From assembly GCF_000367945.1 (NCBI RefSeq), contig NZ_KB849179.1, forward strand, positions 608,605 through 664,435: a stretch of 55,831 bases of DNA, read 5' to 3'. This document shows positions 17,447-26,806 of the stretch, piece by piece. The first letter of the stretch is position 1, and every line of letters starts with the position of its first letter. The notes beneath the pieces were generated by a model. The model made no database searches. It worked only from the letters and a program-made list of their open reading frames with translations, and was not told the DNA's origin. This DNA is from Acinetobacter proteolyticus. GTDB taxonomy: Bacteria; Pseudomonadota; Gammaproteobacteria; Pseudomonadales; Moraxellaceae. Made by a program: the position numbers and the translations under genes.

Positions 17447-17499
17447 GATACAGCGTGATGTGTCAACAACACAAGATACGTTCAGTATGGGAGATGGCA

Positions 17500-18852
17500 A
17501 TGTCTTTAGATTTATCGGCGAAAAAAGCCACATCAATTAAGTTATTCAACTTTTCCGCACCAGCGATGCGGGCATTCCACATGAGTTGGCTTGCTTTCTT
17601 CGTTTGTTTCTTTGCTTGGTTTGCTTGTGCACCGTTAATGCCAGTGATTGCAGGCGAGTTCCATCTCACCAAAGATCAGATCGCCAATATTAATATTGCT
17701 GCTGTTGCAATCACGATTGTGGTTCGATTAATCGTTGGTCCTCTGTGTGATAAGTATGGCCCACGTAAAACTTATACTGCATTGTTACTGCTGGGCAGCA
17801 TTCCTGTATTTGGTGTCGCTGCAGCAAATAGTTATGAATCCTTTCTATTTTTCCGCTTATTGATTGGTGCAATTGGCGCCAGCTTTGTGATCACTCAATA
17901 CCATACCAGCATTATGTTTGCGCCCAATGTTGTGGGCACAGCAAATGCAGCTTCAGCGGGTTGGGGTAATGCAGGTGGCGGTGCGACACAAGCTTTGATG
18001 CCTTTACTGTTGTCTGCCTTAGTGATGTTCGGTGTAGAACAAGCCATGGGGTGGAGAATTGCATTGCTTGTACCGGGTGTGATGATGCTGATCGTGGGTG
18101 TGCTTTATTGGAAGCTGACCCAAGACTGCCCACAAGGTGATTTTAAAGAACTGCGCGCGCAAGGTGTTGTAGTTGGAAGCGATAAAAAAGGTGGCTTGGC
18201 CATCCTAATGCACGCAGCGCGTAACTATAGGGTCTGGATTCTATTCTGCTCTTATGCGGCATGTTTCGGCATTGAAATCTTCATGCACAACATCATTGCG
18301 ATGTATTACGTCGAGCACTTCAACTTTGGCTTAAAAGAAGCTGGACTGGCAGCAGGGGTTTTTGGTTTGTTGGCACTATTTGCCCGTGCACTTGGCGGTA
18401 TTGTTTCAGACAAAGTGGCGCTGAAGAAAGGTCTAGATGGCCGCACCAAAATCTTGTTTCTGTTGATCTTGGGTGAAGGTCTATTCCTGATGCTATTCGC
18501 GCATATGAACAGCGCGGTACTCGCAATTCTTAGTATGACCATCTTCGCACTGTTTACCCATATGGCATGTGGTGCGACTTATGCCTTGGTTCCATTTATT
18601 GATCGTGAAGCACTCGGTGGTGTGGCTGGCATTATTGGTGCAGGCGGCAATGTCGGTGCGGTGGCAGCAGGATTCTTGCTAAAAGGAATGGTCGATTTTC
18701 AAACTTGTTTAATGGTTTTAGGTGGCTTGGTGGTGATTGCTGCAAGCTCGGTGATGCTGATCCGATTCTCGGTCGAGCATAAACAAAAAGAACAACAGCT
18801 GTTTGAACAAGCCATGTTGGAACGTCGTTCAGAACAAAGCAGCGCAGCTTAA
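17500..18852 (+). CDS. Nitrate/nitrite MFS transporter (NarK/NasA family)
   Basis: 450 residues starting MSLDLSAKKATS. ATG 17500 is preferred because GGGAG lies 6 bases upstream; an ATG at 17494 abuts that site and the longer open frame would start inside the leader hairpins. About 12 membrane helices. The nitrate signature glycine motifs of both halves are present: AASAGWGNAGGGATQALMPL and IIGAGGNVGAVAAGF. It imports nitrate across the inner membrane for assimilation. First gene of the operon, 28 bases before nirB. Confidence 0.95.
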   Translation: MSLDLSAKKATSIKLFNFSAPAMRAFHMSWLAFFVCFFAWFACAPLMPVIAGEFHLTKDQIANINIAAVAITIVVRLIVGPLCDKYGPRKTYTALLLLGSIPVFGVAAANSYESFLFFRLLIGAIGASFVITQYHTSIMFAPNVVGTANAASAGWGNAGGGATQALMPLLLSALVMFGVEQAMGWRIALLVPGVMMLIVGVLYWKLTQDCPQGDFKELRAQGVVVGSDKKGGLAILMHAARNYRVWILFCSYAACFGIEIFMHNIIAMYYVEHFNFGLKEAGLAAGVFGLLALFARALGGIVSDKVALKKGLDGRTKILFLLILGEGLFLMLFAHMNSAVLAILSMTIFALFTHMACGATYALVPFIDREALGGVAGIIGAGGNVGAVAAGFLLKGMVDFQTCLMVLGGLVVIAASSVMLIRFSVEHKQKEQQLFEQAMLERRSEQSSAA

Positions 18853-18880
18853 TCAAAGATTCGATTTGAGGAGAAACACA

Positions 18881-21427
18881 ATGAAATTAGTGATGATTGG
18901 TCACGGTATGGTGGGGCATAAATTCATCGAAGCCATCTTAGAGAAAGCGGATGATGAATTAGAAATTACCATTCTTGCTGAAGAGCCACGTATTGCCTAT
19001 GACCGTGTCCATTTGACTGAATACTTCTCTGGCAAAACAGCCAAAGACTTATCACTGGCTCGTTTTGATTTTGCGGACGCGCACGGTATTGATTTAAGAC
19101 TGAATACCAAAGCGGTAGACATTAATGCAGCTGAGCAAACGGTGACCACCAACTTTGGCGATGTGATTCATTATGACAAATTGGTCTTAGCAACAGGTTC
19201 TTATGCCTTTGTTCCACCGATTTCAGGCAATGATCGTGAAAACTGTTTTGTCTATCGTACCATTGAAGATTTAGATGCTATTCGTGCTGCAAGCTTAAAT
19301 GCCAAAACTGGCGTGGTGATTGGTGGTGGCTTATTAGGTCTGGAAGCAGCCAAAGCATTGCGTGATTTAAATCTGGAAACGCATGTGGTGGAGTTTGCTC
19401 CGCGTTTGATGGCGGTACAAATTGATGATCTCGGTGGCAAGGTATTGCGCCGTAAAATTGAAAATCTTGGGGTGAAAGTCCATACCCAAAAAGCCACGCA
19501 ATGTATTGAAGCGGGTGATAGCACGACGCACATCATGAAGTTTGCAGATGGCAGCGAGCTGGAAACAGACATCATTTTATTCTCAGCAGGGATTCGCCCA
19601 CGTGATGAATTAGCGCGGGTGAGTGGTTTAGCGTTGGGTGAGCGTGGTGGGATTAAAATCAATGATTACTGCCAAACCTCAGATCAACATATCTATGCGA
19701 TTGGTGAATGTGCGCTGTGGGATAACAAAATCTATGGTCTGGTTGCACCCGGTTATGACATGGCACGCATTGCCGCAAAACATATCCTAGCCGAAGAAAC
19801 CCATTGTTTTGCTGGTGCCGATATGAGCACCAAGTTGAAATTGATGGGGGTGGATGTTGCCTCTGTCGGTGATGCGCATGCTATGACACCAAACTCACTT
19901 AGCTATTTCTATGCCGATGAAGATAGCTTAGTTTATAAAAAGATCGTGGTCGATGCAGATAAAACCAAGTTGCTTGGTGCGGTCTTGGTCGGTGATGCCA
20001 AAGAATATAATGACCTGCTACAAATGATGCTGAATGGGCTGGCGCTACCAGAAACGCCTGAAAGCTTGATCATGCCAGGATTTGCCGATTCAGGTGCGAA
20101 AGCAGGCGGCAGCGGCGTAGATTTATTGCCAGATAGCGCCACCATTTGTTCGTGTAATAACGTGTCTAAAGCGGATATTTGCCAAGCGATTTGTGACGGT
20201 TCAACCTCACTTGGTGCTTTGAAGAAATGTACCAAAGCAGCGACAGCCTGTGGTGGTTGTGCACCTTTAGTCACACAAGTGTTGAAGTCTGAGCTACAAC
20301 GCCAAGGCGTAACAGTGAACAACCACGTCTGTGAACACTTTCCATACTCACGCCAAGAAATTTATCACTTGGTTCGTGTCAATGAAATCAAGACCTTCGA
20401 TGATTTGATTCACCAACACGGTCATGGACTAGGTTGTGATATTTGTAAGCCAATGGCGGCCAATATTTTGGCATCGTGCTGGAATGATTTCGTACTTGAA
20501 CCAAGCCATGCGGGCCTACAAGACAGTAACGATTATTATCTTGGTAACATCCAAAAAGATGGTTCTTACTCGGTTGTTCCGCGTATGGCAGGTGGTGAAG
20601 TCACACCAGATGGCTTAATTGCTGTCGGTCAAATTGCCAAAAAATATAACCTGTATACCAAAATTACCGGTGGACAACGTGTCGACTTATTTGGTGCGCA
20701 AATTCATCAACTGCCGTTTATCTGGGAGGAACTCAACGCAGCAGGTTTTGAATCTGGTCATGCTTACGGTAAATCCTTACGTACCGTGAAATCATGCGTG
20801 GGTAGCACATGGTGCCGTTATGGGGTGGATGATTCTGTGGGCTTAGCGATTGAACTTGAGAATCGCTATAAAGGCTTACGTTCACCGCATAAATTGAAAA
20901 TGGCGGTGTCGGGCTGTACCCGTGAATGTGCCGAAGCCCAAGGTAAAGATGTTGGGGTGATTGCAACCGAGAAAGGCTGGAATCTGTATGTCTGTGGAAA
21001 TGGTGGTATGAAACCACGCCATGCCGAGCTATTAGCATCAGATCTTGATACCGAAACCTTGATTCGTTATATCGACCGTTTCTTTATGTTCTATATCCAA
21101 ACCGCAGATCGTTTACAACGTACCAGCGTATGGCGTGACAATATGGAAGGCGGTTTGGATTATCTCAAATCAGTGATTGTCGATGATTCCTTAGGATTGG
21201 CTGAAGAGCTTGAAAGCCGTATGAGCCATGTGATTGGCACTTATCAAGATGAATGGCGTACTGCGGTTGAAGACCCTGAGATTCGTAAACGTTTCCAAAC
21301 TTATATCAATGCTAGTGCAGAACAGCAAGCTGACCCACATATTCAATTTACCCAAGTACGTGATCAGATTCGCCCTTTGAATGACGCTGAACGTTCAGTC
21401 GATCGTATCTCAATGGTTGAAGCATAA
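18881..21427 (+). CDS. nirB: Assimilatory nitrite reductase, large subunit (NirB type)
   Basis: 848 residues from ATG 18881 (MKLVMIGHGMVGHKF) with GAGGAG upstream; the open frame from 18803 overlaps the transporter gene. Order of domains: FAD/NAD(P)-binding reductase (residues ~1-410, VVIGGGLLGLEAAKAL), a BFD-like [2Fe-2S] domain (CSCNNVSKADIC and CGGC), a ferredoxin-like sulfite/nitrite reductase half-domain, then the siroheme/[4Fe-4S] domain with all four cysteines in CVGSTWC and CTREC. It reduces nitrite to ammonium with six electrons from NAD(P)H. The small subunit NirD is supplied by the fused gene 11 bases downstream. Confidence 0.95.
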   Translation: MKLVMIGHGMVGHKFIEAILEKADDELEITILAEEPRIAYDRVHLTEYFSGKTAKDLSLARFDFADAHGIDLRLNTKAVDINAAEQTVTTNFGDVIHYDKLVLATGSYAFVPPISGNDRENCFVYRTIEDLDAIRAASLNAKTGVVIGGGLLGLEAAKALRDLNLETHVVEFAPRLMAVQIDDLGGKVLRRKIENLGVKVHTQKATQCIEAGDSTTHIMKFADGSELETDIILFSAGIRPRDELARVSGLALGERGGIKINDYCQTSDQHIYAIGECALWDNKIYGLVAPGYDMARIAAKHILAEETHCFAGADMSTKLKLMGVDVASVGDAHAMTPNSLSYFYADEDSLVYKKIVVDADKTKLLGAVLVGDAKEYNDLLQMMLNGLALPETPESLIMPGFADSGAKAGGSGVDLLPDSATICSCNNVSKADICQAICDGSTSLGALKKCTKAATACGGCAPLVTQVLKSELQRQGVTVNNHVCEHFPYSRQEIYHLVRVNEIKTFDDLIHQHGHGLGCDICKPMAANILASCWNDFVLEPSHAGLQDSNDYYLGNIQKDGSYSVVPRMAGGEVTPDGLIAVGQIAKKYNLYTKITGGQRVDLFGAQIHQLPFIWEELNAAGFESGHAYGKSLRTVKSCVGSTWCRYGVDDSVGLAIELENRYKGLRSPHKLKMAVSGCTRECAEAQGKDVGVIATEKGWNLYVCGNGGMKPRHAELLASDLDTETLIRYIDRFFMFYIQTADRLQRTSVWRDNMEGGLDYLKSVIVDDSLGLAEELESRMSHVIGTYQDEWRTAVEDPEIRKRFQTYINASAEQQADPHIQFTQVRDQIRPLNDAERSVDRISMVEA

Positions 21428-21438
21428 GGAGAACTCAA

Positions 21439-23058
21439 ATGACCAGTTTAAAGAACATCGATATGCTGCCAGAAAATCAATGGGTCGAGGTGTGTGCGTT
21501 GGAAGATATTACACCGAATACGGGTGTGGGGGCACTAATTGAAGGTCAATCGGTTGCACTGTTCCGTGTCGGGCATGAAAAGCGAATTTATGCGCTCAGC
21601 AATAAAGATCCCTTCAGCCAAGCCAATGTGATGTGTCGCGGCATCATTGGTGATTTACAAGGTGAGCGTGTGATTGCATCGCCGATTTATAAACAACATT
21701 TCAGCTTAGCGACGGGCCGTTGTTTGGAAGATAAAGATCAAAAGCTGTTGGTTTTCCCAACCAAAATTGAAAATGGTCGTGTTTGGGTCGGGTCTGTTCC
21801 GCAAAAGACTTATATTACCAACAATGGTGCCGCTCAAGAAAAGCTGAAACTGGTGCTGATTGGCAATGGTCTAGCGGGGATGCGTTGCCTAGAAGACTTA
21901 TTGGATATGGCACCAGATCGTTATGATGTCACCGTGATCGGTGAGGAGCCTTGGGGCAATTACAACCGGATTATGCTATCGCCAGTGCTTTCAGGTGAAA
22001 AAACCATTGATGACATCATGTTGCATCCACATGCGTGGTACAGCGACAAAGGGATTCAATTTATTGCCGATGACCCTGCAATTAAGATTGATCGTACCCG
22101 TAAAGTGGTACATACCGAGAAAGGTGAAAGCGTTGATTATGATCGTTTGATCATTGCCACAGGTTCATCACCGTTTATTCCACCTGTACAAGGCGTGGAT
22201 TTAAAAGGCGTAATTAGCTTCCGTGATATTTATGATGTCAACACCATGATTAAATATTGCGAAACCAAAAAGAATGCGGTGGTGATTGGTGGTGGTTTGC
22301 TGGGTCTGGAAGCAGCGTATGGACTGAAACAACGTGGCATGAATGTCACGGTTCTGCACCTGATGGATCGAATTATGGAACGTCAGTTGGATGGACGTGC
22401 CAGTCGCATGTTGCACCATAGTATTGAGCAAAAGGGCATCAATATCATTACCGAGGCGAATACTGAAGCGTTGATTGGTGAAGAGGGTCATGTCAGTCAA
22501 GTCCGACTTAAAGATGGAACTGTGTTAGATGCTGATTTAGTGATTTTTGCGGTCGGGATTCGTCCGAATATTACCTTGGCCCAAAGTGCTGGGCTGCGTT
22601 GTAACCGTGGCATCTTGGTGAATGACACCATGCAAACTTTTGATCCAAGTATTTACGCGGTAGGTGAATGCATCGAACATCGTAATCAAACCTTTGGTCT
22701 AGTTGAGCCGTTATGGGGGCAAGCCTTTATCTGTGCAACGCATTTGGCTGAACATGGCAGCTTAACTTTTAAATCGCCGACCGTACCAACGCAGTTAAAA
22801 GTCAGTGGGGTTGATGTATTCTCGGCTGGAAACTTTGAACCAAAAGAAGATTATGAAGACATCATCCTCAATGATGATAAGCGTCAAATTTATAAACGCA
22901 TCATTATCCAAAAGGACAAAGTGATTGGTGCGGTTCTATTTGGTGATACGGAAGATGGGATGTGGTATGCCGAGTTGATTGCAGATCAAACGCCTGTTTC
23001 TACTTTTAGAAATAAGCTGTTATTTGGTAAGGATTTTGCAATGAAAAAGGCAGGGTGA
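21439..23058 (+). CDS. NirD-like domain fused to a FAD/NAD(P)-dependent reductase (electron-transfer subunit)
   Basis: 539 residues. Residues ~10-120 form a Rieske-like fold of the NirD type (QWVEVCALEDITPNTGVGALI): the positions of the CxH and CxxH ligands read DPF and YKQH, so no iron-sulfur cluster is expected, as in NirD. Residues ~130-539 are a second FAD/NAD(P) reductase resembling the first half of NirB and NasC (VLIGNGLAGMRCLEDLL, AVVIGGGLLGLEAAYGLK, DLVIFAVGIRP). The likely role is a combined nitrite reductase small subunit and NADH-dependent electron donor for NasA. The dual role is inference from fusion and gene order. It begins 11 bases after nirB and is followed by a hairpin-rich repeat region. 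Confidence 0.88.
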   Translation: MTSLKNIDMLPENQWVEVCALEDITPNTGVGALIEGQSVALFRVGHEKRIYALSNKDPFSQANVMCRGIIGDLQGERVIASPIYKQHFSLATGRCLEDKDQKLLVFPTKIENGRVWVGSVPQKTYITNNGAAQEKLKLVLIGNGLAGMRCLEDLLDMAPDRYDVTVIGEEPWGNYNRIMLSPVLSGEKTIDDIMLHPHAWYSDKGIQFIADDPAIKIDRTRKVVHTEKGESVDYDRLIIATGSSPFIPPVQGVDLKGVISFRDIYDVNTMIKYCETKKNAVVIGGGLLGLEAAYGLKQRGMNVTVLHLMDRIMERQLDGRASRMLHHSIEQKGINIITEANTEALIGEEGHVSQVRLKDGTVLDADLVIFAVGIRPNITLAQSAGLRCNRGILVNDTMQTFDPSIYAVGECIEHRNQTFGLVEPLWGQAFICATHLAEHGSLTFKSPTVPTQLKVSGVDVFSAGNFEPKEDYEDIILNDDKRQIYKRIIIQKDKVIGAVLFGDTEDGMWYAELIADQTPVSTFRNKLLFGKDFAMKKAG

Positions 23059-23150
23059 AAGCTGACCCCATTCGAGAAGAATAGGTTAAGGATGAATGGC
23101 ATTGCCGCATATGTAATGTATGAGCAGATAATTGTTGTAAAGGCATTGCC

Positions 23151-23245
23151 TTACTTTTCAAGGATGAAAAGTAACAAAAATCCTTTGTTAAGCTGACGGT
23201 ACATCCATGCTACCGCAGCTCAACAAGGCGGCATCCATGCCGCCT
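23151..23245. repeat. Triple-hairpin intergenic element inside the nas operon
   Basis: The 319-bp gap between the fusion gene and nasA holds three inverted repeats in a row: TTACTTTTCA/TGAAAAGTAA (23151-23174, perfect 10-bp arms), AGCTG-CGGTA/TACCG-CAGCT (23191-23220, one bulged A) and AGGCGGCAT/ATGCCGCCT (23226-23245). The second and third share the core CATCCATG. This looks like a mobile REP/MITE-type unit; I believe similar sequences recur in Acinetobacter genomes but cannot verify that. No T-tract follows, so read-through is expected. Confidence 0.6.
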
Positions 23246-23377
23246 GTCACGATAGTGTGTGATGAGAAAAATCTAGTTTTAGAAGGTTTGTCCATAAGCT
23301 GAAACTGGAGAAGAACTCAGAATGATTTTTTAGTTGAGTGTAAAGTTCAGCGGATTAACTAGGTAAAAGGGGCAGTC

Positions 23378-26158
23378 ATGAACAGTATTCAAAATTTAGA
23401 ACACAGTCGCTCCGATCAAACAGAAACAATCATTACAAAAACAACATGTCCCTATTGTGGCGTGGGGTGTGGCGTGGATGTCAGTGTCCAACCTAAATCG
23501 CATGGCACGACGGTACAAGTTGCGGGTGATCTGGATCATCCTTCAAACTTTGGACGACTCTGCATTAAAGGCAGTAATTTAGCCGATACCTTAGGCATGG
23601 AAACTCGTGTCTTACATCCCATGTTTGGCCGTAAAAACCATCGTCAAGTCACGACATGGGATCAGGCAATTGAGAAAATTGCAGAGCAGTTCCAAGCGTG
23701 TATTGATCAATATGGAGCAGACAGCGTTGCATTTTATGTCTCAGGGCAGTTGCTGACTGAAGACTATTATGTGGTGAATAAGTTTGTGAAAGGCTATTTG
23801 GGCACTGCCAATATTGATACCAATTCACGTCTATGTATGTCGTCTGCGGTTGCAGCGCACAAACGTGCCTTCGGTGAGGATATCGTGCCTGCCAGCTATG
23901 AAGACTTTGAACATACGGATATGGTGGTTCTGGTTGGTTCCAATACGGCGTGGTGTCATCCCGTACTATATCAACGCATCATGCAGGCGAAGAGCAAGAA
24001 TCCAGATTTATTTGTGGTGGTGATCGATCCTCGTTTTACCAGTACCTGCGAGCAAGCAGATTTACACTTGCCAATTTTACCGGGTCAGGATGTGGCGTTA
24101 TTTAATGGTCTGTTTCAGCATCTTTACCATCATGATTACATCGACCATCATTTTGTAGAGACTTATACCGAAGGTTTAGCGGCACTGTTAGCGGCGAGTG
24201 AAAGTGAGCAAGATTTTAATGCTTTAGTCAAACGAACTGGAATATCCGCAGAAAAATTACAGCTGTTTTTTGATAAGTTTGCTCAAACAGAAAAAGTCAT
24301 CTCCTTGTTTTCGATGGGCGTCAATCAATCATCTCAAGGAGTCAATAAAGCCAATAGCATTATCAACTGTCATTTACTGACGGGAAAAATTGGCAAATTA
24401 GGTGCAGCTCCATTTTCAATGACCGGTCAACCCAATGCCATGGGCGGTCGAGAGGTTGGCGGACTGGCCAATATGTTGGCAGCACATCTAGATCTGGATA
24501 ATCCTTCTCATCAAAATTTAGTCCAAAGCTTTTGGAACAGTCCTGTGATTGCCAAGCAAGCCGGCTTAAAAGCCGTTGATTTATTCCAAACGGTAGAAAG
24601 TGGCAAAATTAAAGCCATCTGGATTATGGCAACCAATCCTGTGGTGAGCTTACCCGATGCAGATCAAGTCAAACGCGCCTTGGAAAAATGTGAATTTGTC
24701 GTAGTCTCCGATATTTGTGCAGATACCGATACCACAGCCTATGCCGATGTCTTGTTACCTGCATTAGGTTGGGGAGAAAAAGATGGTACGGTCACCAATT
24801 CTGAACGCCGTATCTCAAGGCAACGTGCCTTTTTAAATCCGCCAAAACAAGCCAAAGCGGATTGGTGGGCGGTGGCAGAAGTTGCAAAAAAACTTGGTTT
24901 TTCAGGTTTTGAGTTTAGTAATGCCTGTGACATTTTTAATGAACACGCGGCTTTATCGGCCTATCAAAATGCCAGTGTTGATCAACGCGACCAAGTTGAA
25001 AACTTCCGCTATTTCAATTTAAAAGGTTTAATGAATTTAAGTCTGGATGAATATAACCATTTACGCCCAATCCAATGGCCTGTGTGGGAGAAAGGGCAAA
25101 GCATTGCTGTTGAACAGTTATTTGATCGAGGCAGTTTTAGTCATAACAACAAAAAAGCCAAGCTGATTCCTACCGTTGCCATTGATCCAGTGCATGCCAT
25201 CTCCGAAGATTATCCATTGGTACTGAATACAGGACGTATCCGTGACCAATGGCATAGCATGACCCGTACGGGTTTATCGGCAAACCTCACCACGCATCGC
25301 GCTGAACCATTTTGTGAGATTCATCCGAATGATGCATTAAAATTTGGTATCCGTGATAAAGCTTTGGTTGAGGTTCGCTCGGAATGGGGCCGTTGTGTGT
25401 TGCGGGTGACTTTGGCACAAGGTGTGCGCCGTGGCCAAATCTTTGCCCCAATTCACTGGACTGAGCAGGTGGCTTCTGATGCAAGGATTGGTAAAGTGGT
25501 CAATCCTGTGGTGGATACGATTTCAGGAGAGCCGGAGTTTAAACATACCCCTGTAGCCATTCAGCCATTCCATACCACATGGCAAGGGGTACTCTATGTC
25601 CGTGAAGGCTTTGAACATCAGATTAAAGCATCTTTACAACGTTGTGCATGGTGGACCAAAATCAAAACTGCAAAAGCCATCCGTTATGAAATTGCTGATC
25701 GTCACAGTATTGATGAGACCCAAAAGAATCTGAAAAGCTTCCTGCCTTTTGTCGATGAAACCTATGAATGGTTAAGCCTTGAAGATATTTCATCGCAACT
25801 CAGTCATAGTGTGATTTTAAAAGACGGTATCCTGATTGCCAGTTTATATATTGCACCGGCTGAGTTATTGCCAAATCGGGATTGGGTGGCGAGTCTATTT
25901 AAACGTGAACGTTTAAGTGCTTTGCATCGTAAAGCTCTGTTGGCGGGTATGCCGATGTCCGCTGCAAATAATGATGGACCACTGGTTTGTAGTTGCTTTA
26001 AAGTGGGTAAAAATAAGATTATCGAAGCCATTAAAACGCAAAAGATCACGCATGAAAAACAAGTCACGGCCTGTTTAAAAGCGGGTGGCAATTGTGGTTC
26101 TTGTTTACCTGAGATTCGCGGCTTGATTAAAACCTGTCAATTGGAGGCAGAAGCATGA
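23378..26158 (+). CDS. nasA: Assimilatory nitrate reductase catalytic subunit
   Basis: 926 residues. The N-terminal [4Fe-4S] binding motif is CPYCGVGCGVDV with the fourth Cys in GRLCIKG. The molybdopterin oxidoreductase core follows (DTNSRLCMSSAVAAHK, the Mo-cofactor region GQPNAMGGREVGG), then the C-terminal dinucleotide-binding domain (VLNTGRIRDQWHSMTRTG). A final BFD-like [2Fe-2S] domain (residues ~860-926: CSCFKVGKN, CLKAGGNCGSC) matches Klebsiella-type NasA. Reduces nitrate to nitrite in the cytoplasm with electrons from the upstream reductase. RBS AAAAGGGG precedes the ATG. The stop codon overlaps the mobA start (ATGA). Confidence 0.96.
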   Translation: MNSIQNLEHSRSDQTETIITKTTCPYCGVGCGVDVSVQPKSHGTTVQVAGDLDHPSNFGRLCIKGSNLADTLGMETRVLHPMFGRKNHRQVTTWDQAIEKIAEQFQACIDQYGADSVAFYVSGQLLTEDYYVVNKFVKGYLGTANIDTNSRLCMSSAVAAHKRAFGEDIVPASYEDFEHTDMVVLVGSNTAWCHPVLYQRIMQAKSKNPDLFVVVIDPRFTSTCEQADLHLPILPGQDVALFNGLFQHLYHHDYIDHHFVETYTEGLAALLAASESEQDFNALVKRTGISAEKLQLFFDKFAQTEKVISLFSMGVNQSSQGVNKANSIINCHLLTGKIGKLGAAPFSMTGQPNAMGGREVGGLANMLAAHLDLDNPSHQNLVQSFWNSPVIAKQAGLKAVDLFQTVESGKIKAIWIMATNPVVSLPDADQVKRALEKCEFVVVSDICADTDTTAYADVLLPALGWGEKDGTVTNSERRISRQRAFLNPPKQAKADWWAVAEVAKKLGFSGFEFSNACDIFNEHAALSAYQNASVDQRDQVENFRYFNLKGLMNLSLDEYNHLRPIQWPVWEKGQSIAVEQLFDRGSFSHNNKKAKLIPTVAIDPVHAISEDYPLVLNTGRIRDQWHSMTRTGLSANLTTHRAEPFCEIHPNDALKFGIRDKALVEVRSEWGRCVLRVTLAQGVRRGQIFAPIHWTEQVASDARIGKVVNPVVDTISGEPEFKHTPVAIQPFHTTWQGVLYVREGFEHQIKASLQRCAWWTKIKTAKAIRYEIADRHSIDETQKNLKSFLPFVDETYEWLSLEDISSQLSHSVILKDGILIASLYIAPAELLPNRDWVASLFKRERLSALHRKALLAGMPMSAANNDGPLVCSCFKVGKNKIIEAIKTQKITHEKQVTACLKAGGNCGSCLPEIRGLIKTCQLEAEA

Positions 26159-26781
26159 ATACAGAATATCCCGCTACAGATCTGGTGATCTTGGCGGGAG
26201 GGCAAGCCCGCCGTATGAATGGCATGAATAAGCTGCTGCAACAGTTTGATGATCAGATTCAACTGTTAAAAATCTGTGAATATTTTAAGACTCAGGTTCA
26301 ACACATTTGGGTGAATAGCCACCGTGATAACTCGATATATAAACAGATTGAACCTGATATTCAGTGTTATGCAGATGACCAAAATGGTTTTCTCGGACCC
26401 TTGATGGGGATGAAAAGTGCATGGTCACATTTGCAAGCCGACTATGCTTTATTCATTCCCTGTGATGTGACTTATATTCCCAATCAGGTTGTGCTCAAAC
26501 TGCATCGTGCTTTGCAAAAGCAGCCGCAGGCACAAGTGGCTTATGTCAATATCAATGGAGATGCTTTATATCCATTTTGTTTACTTAAGCGAGAAAGTAT
26601 ATCGGTGTTGGGACAAGCGATTGCTGAGGATCGTTTAAGCTTACGTGAATGTTTTAAGCAACTAAATGCCCAAGTGGTACATTTTCAAAAGCAAAGCCTG
26701 TTCTGTCATAGTATTAACTCCTTGGATGAATTGCAGCAATACAAACAAATGAAAGCCTTTAAGCAGATGTTTTCAGACTAA
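26155..26781 (+). CDS. mobA: Molybdenum cofactor guanylyltransferase
   Basis: 208 residues. The GTP-binding motif appears as LAGGQARRMNGMNKLL at residues ~12-27, close to the family LAGGxxxRMGGxDK but with NGMNK; the Asp of the FIPCDVTYIP element is present. Transfers GMP to molybdopterin, giving the bis-MGD cofactor that nasA needs. Overlaps nasA by four bases, so translation is probably coupled. No clear terminator lies in the 25 bases before the converging MFS gene. Confidence 0.92.
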   Translation: MNTEYPATDLVILAGGQARRMNGMNKLLQQFDDQIQLLKICEYFKTQVQHIWVNSHRDNSIYKQIEPDIQCYADDQNGFLGPLMGMKSAWSHLQADYALFIPCDVTYIPNQVVLKLHRALQKQPQAQVAYVNINGDALYPFCLLKRESISVLGQAIAEDRLSLRECFKQLNAQVVHFQKQSLFCHSINSLDELQQYKQMKAFKQMFSD

Positions 26782-26806
26782 TCTTTGCTTAATTTACCCC
26801 ATTCAA

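Noticed and set aside
17442..17469. 11-bp hairpin considered as the nas operon attenuator
   Set aside because: No T-tract follows, so it is not a standard terminator. Reported instead as an unexplained part of the leader.
18803..18880. Extended nirB start within the transporter gene
   Set aside because: The extra 26 residues have no family similarity, and GAGGAG precedes the ATG at 18881.
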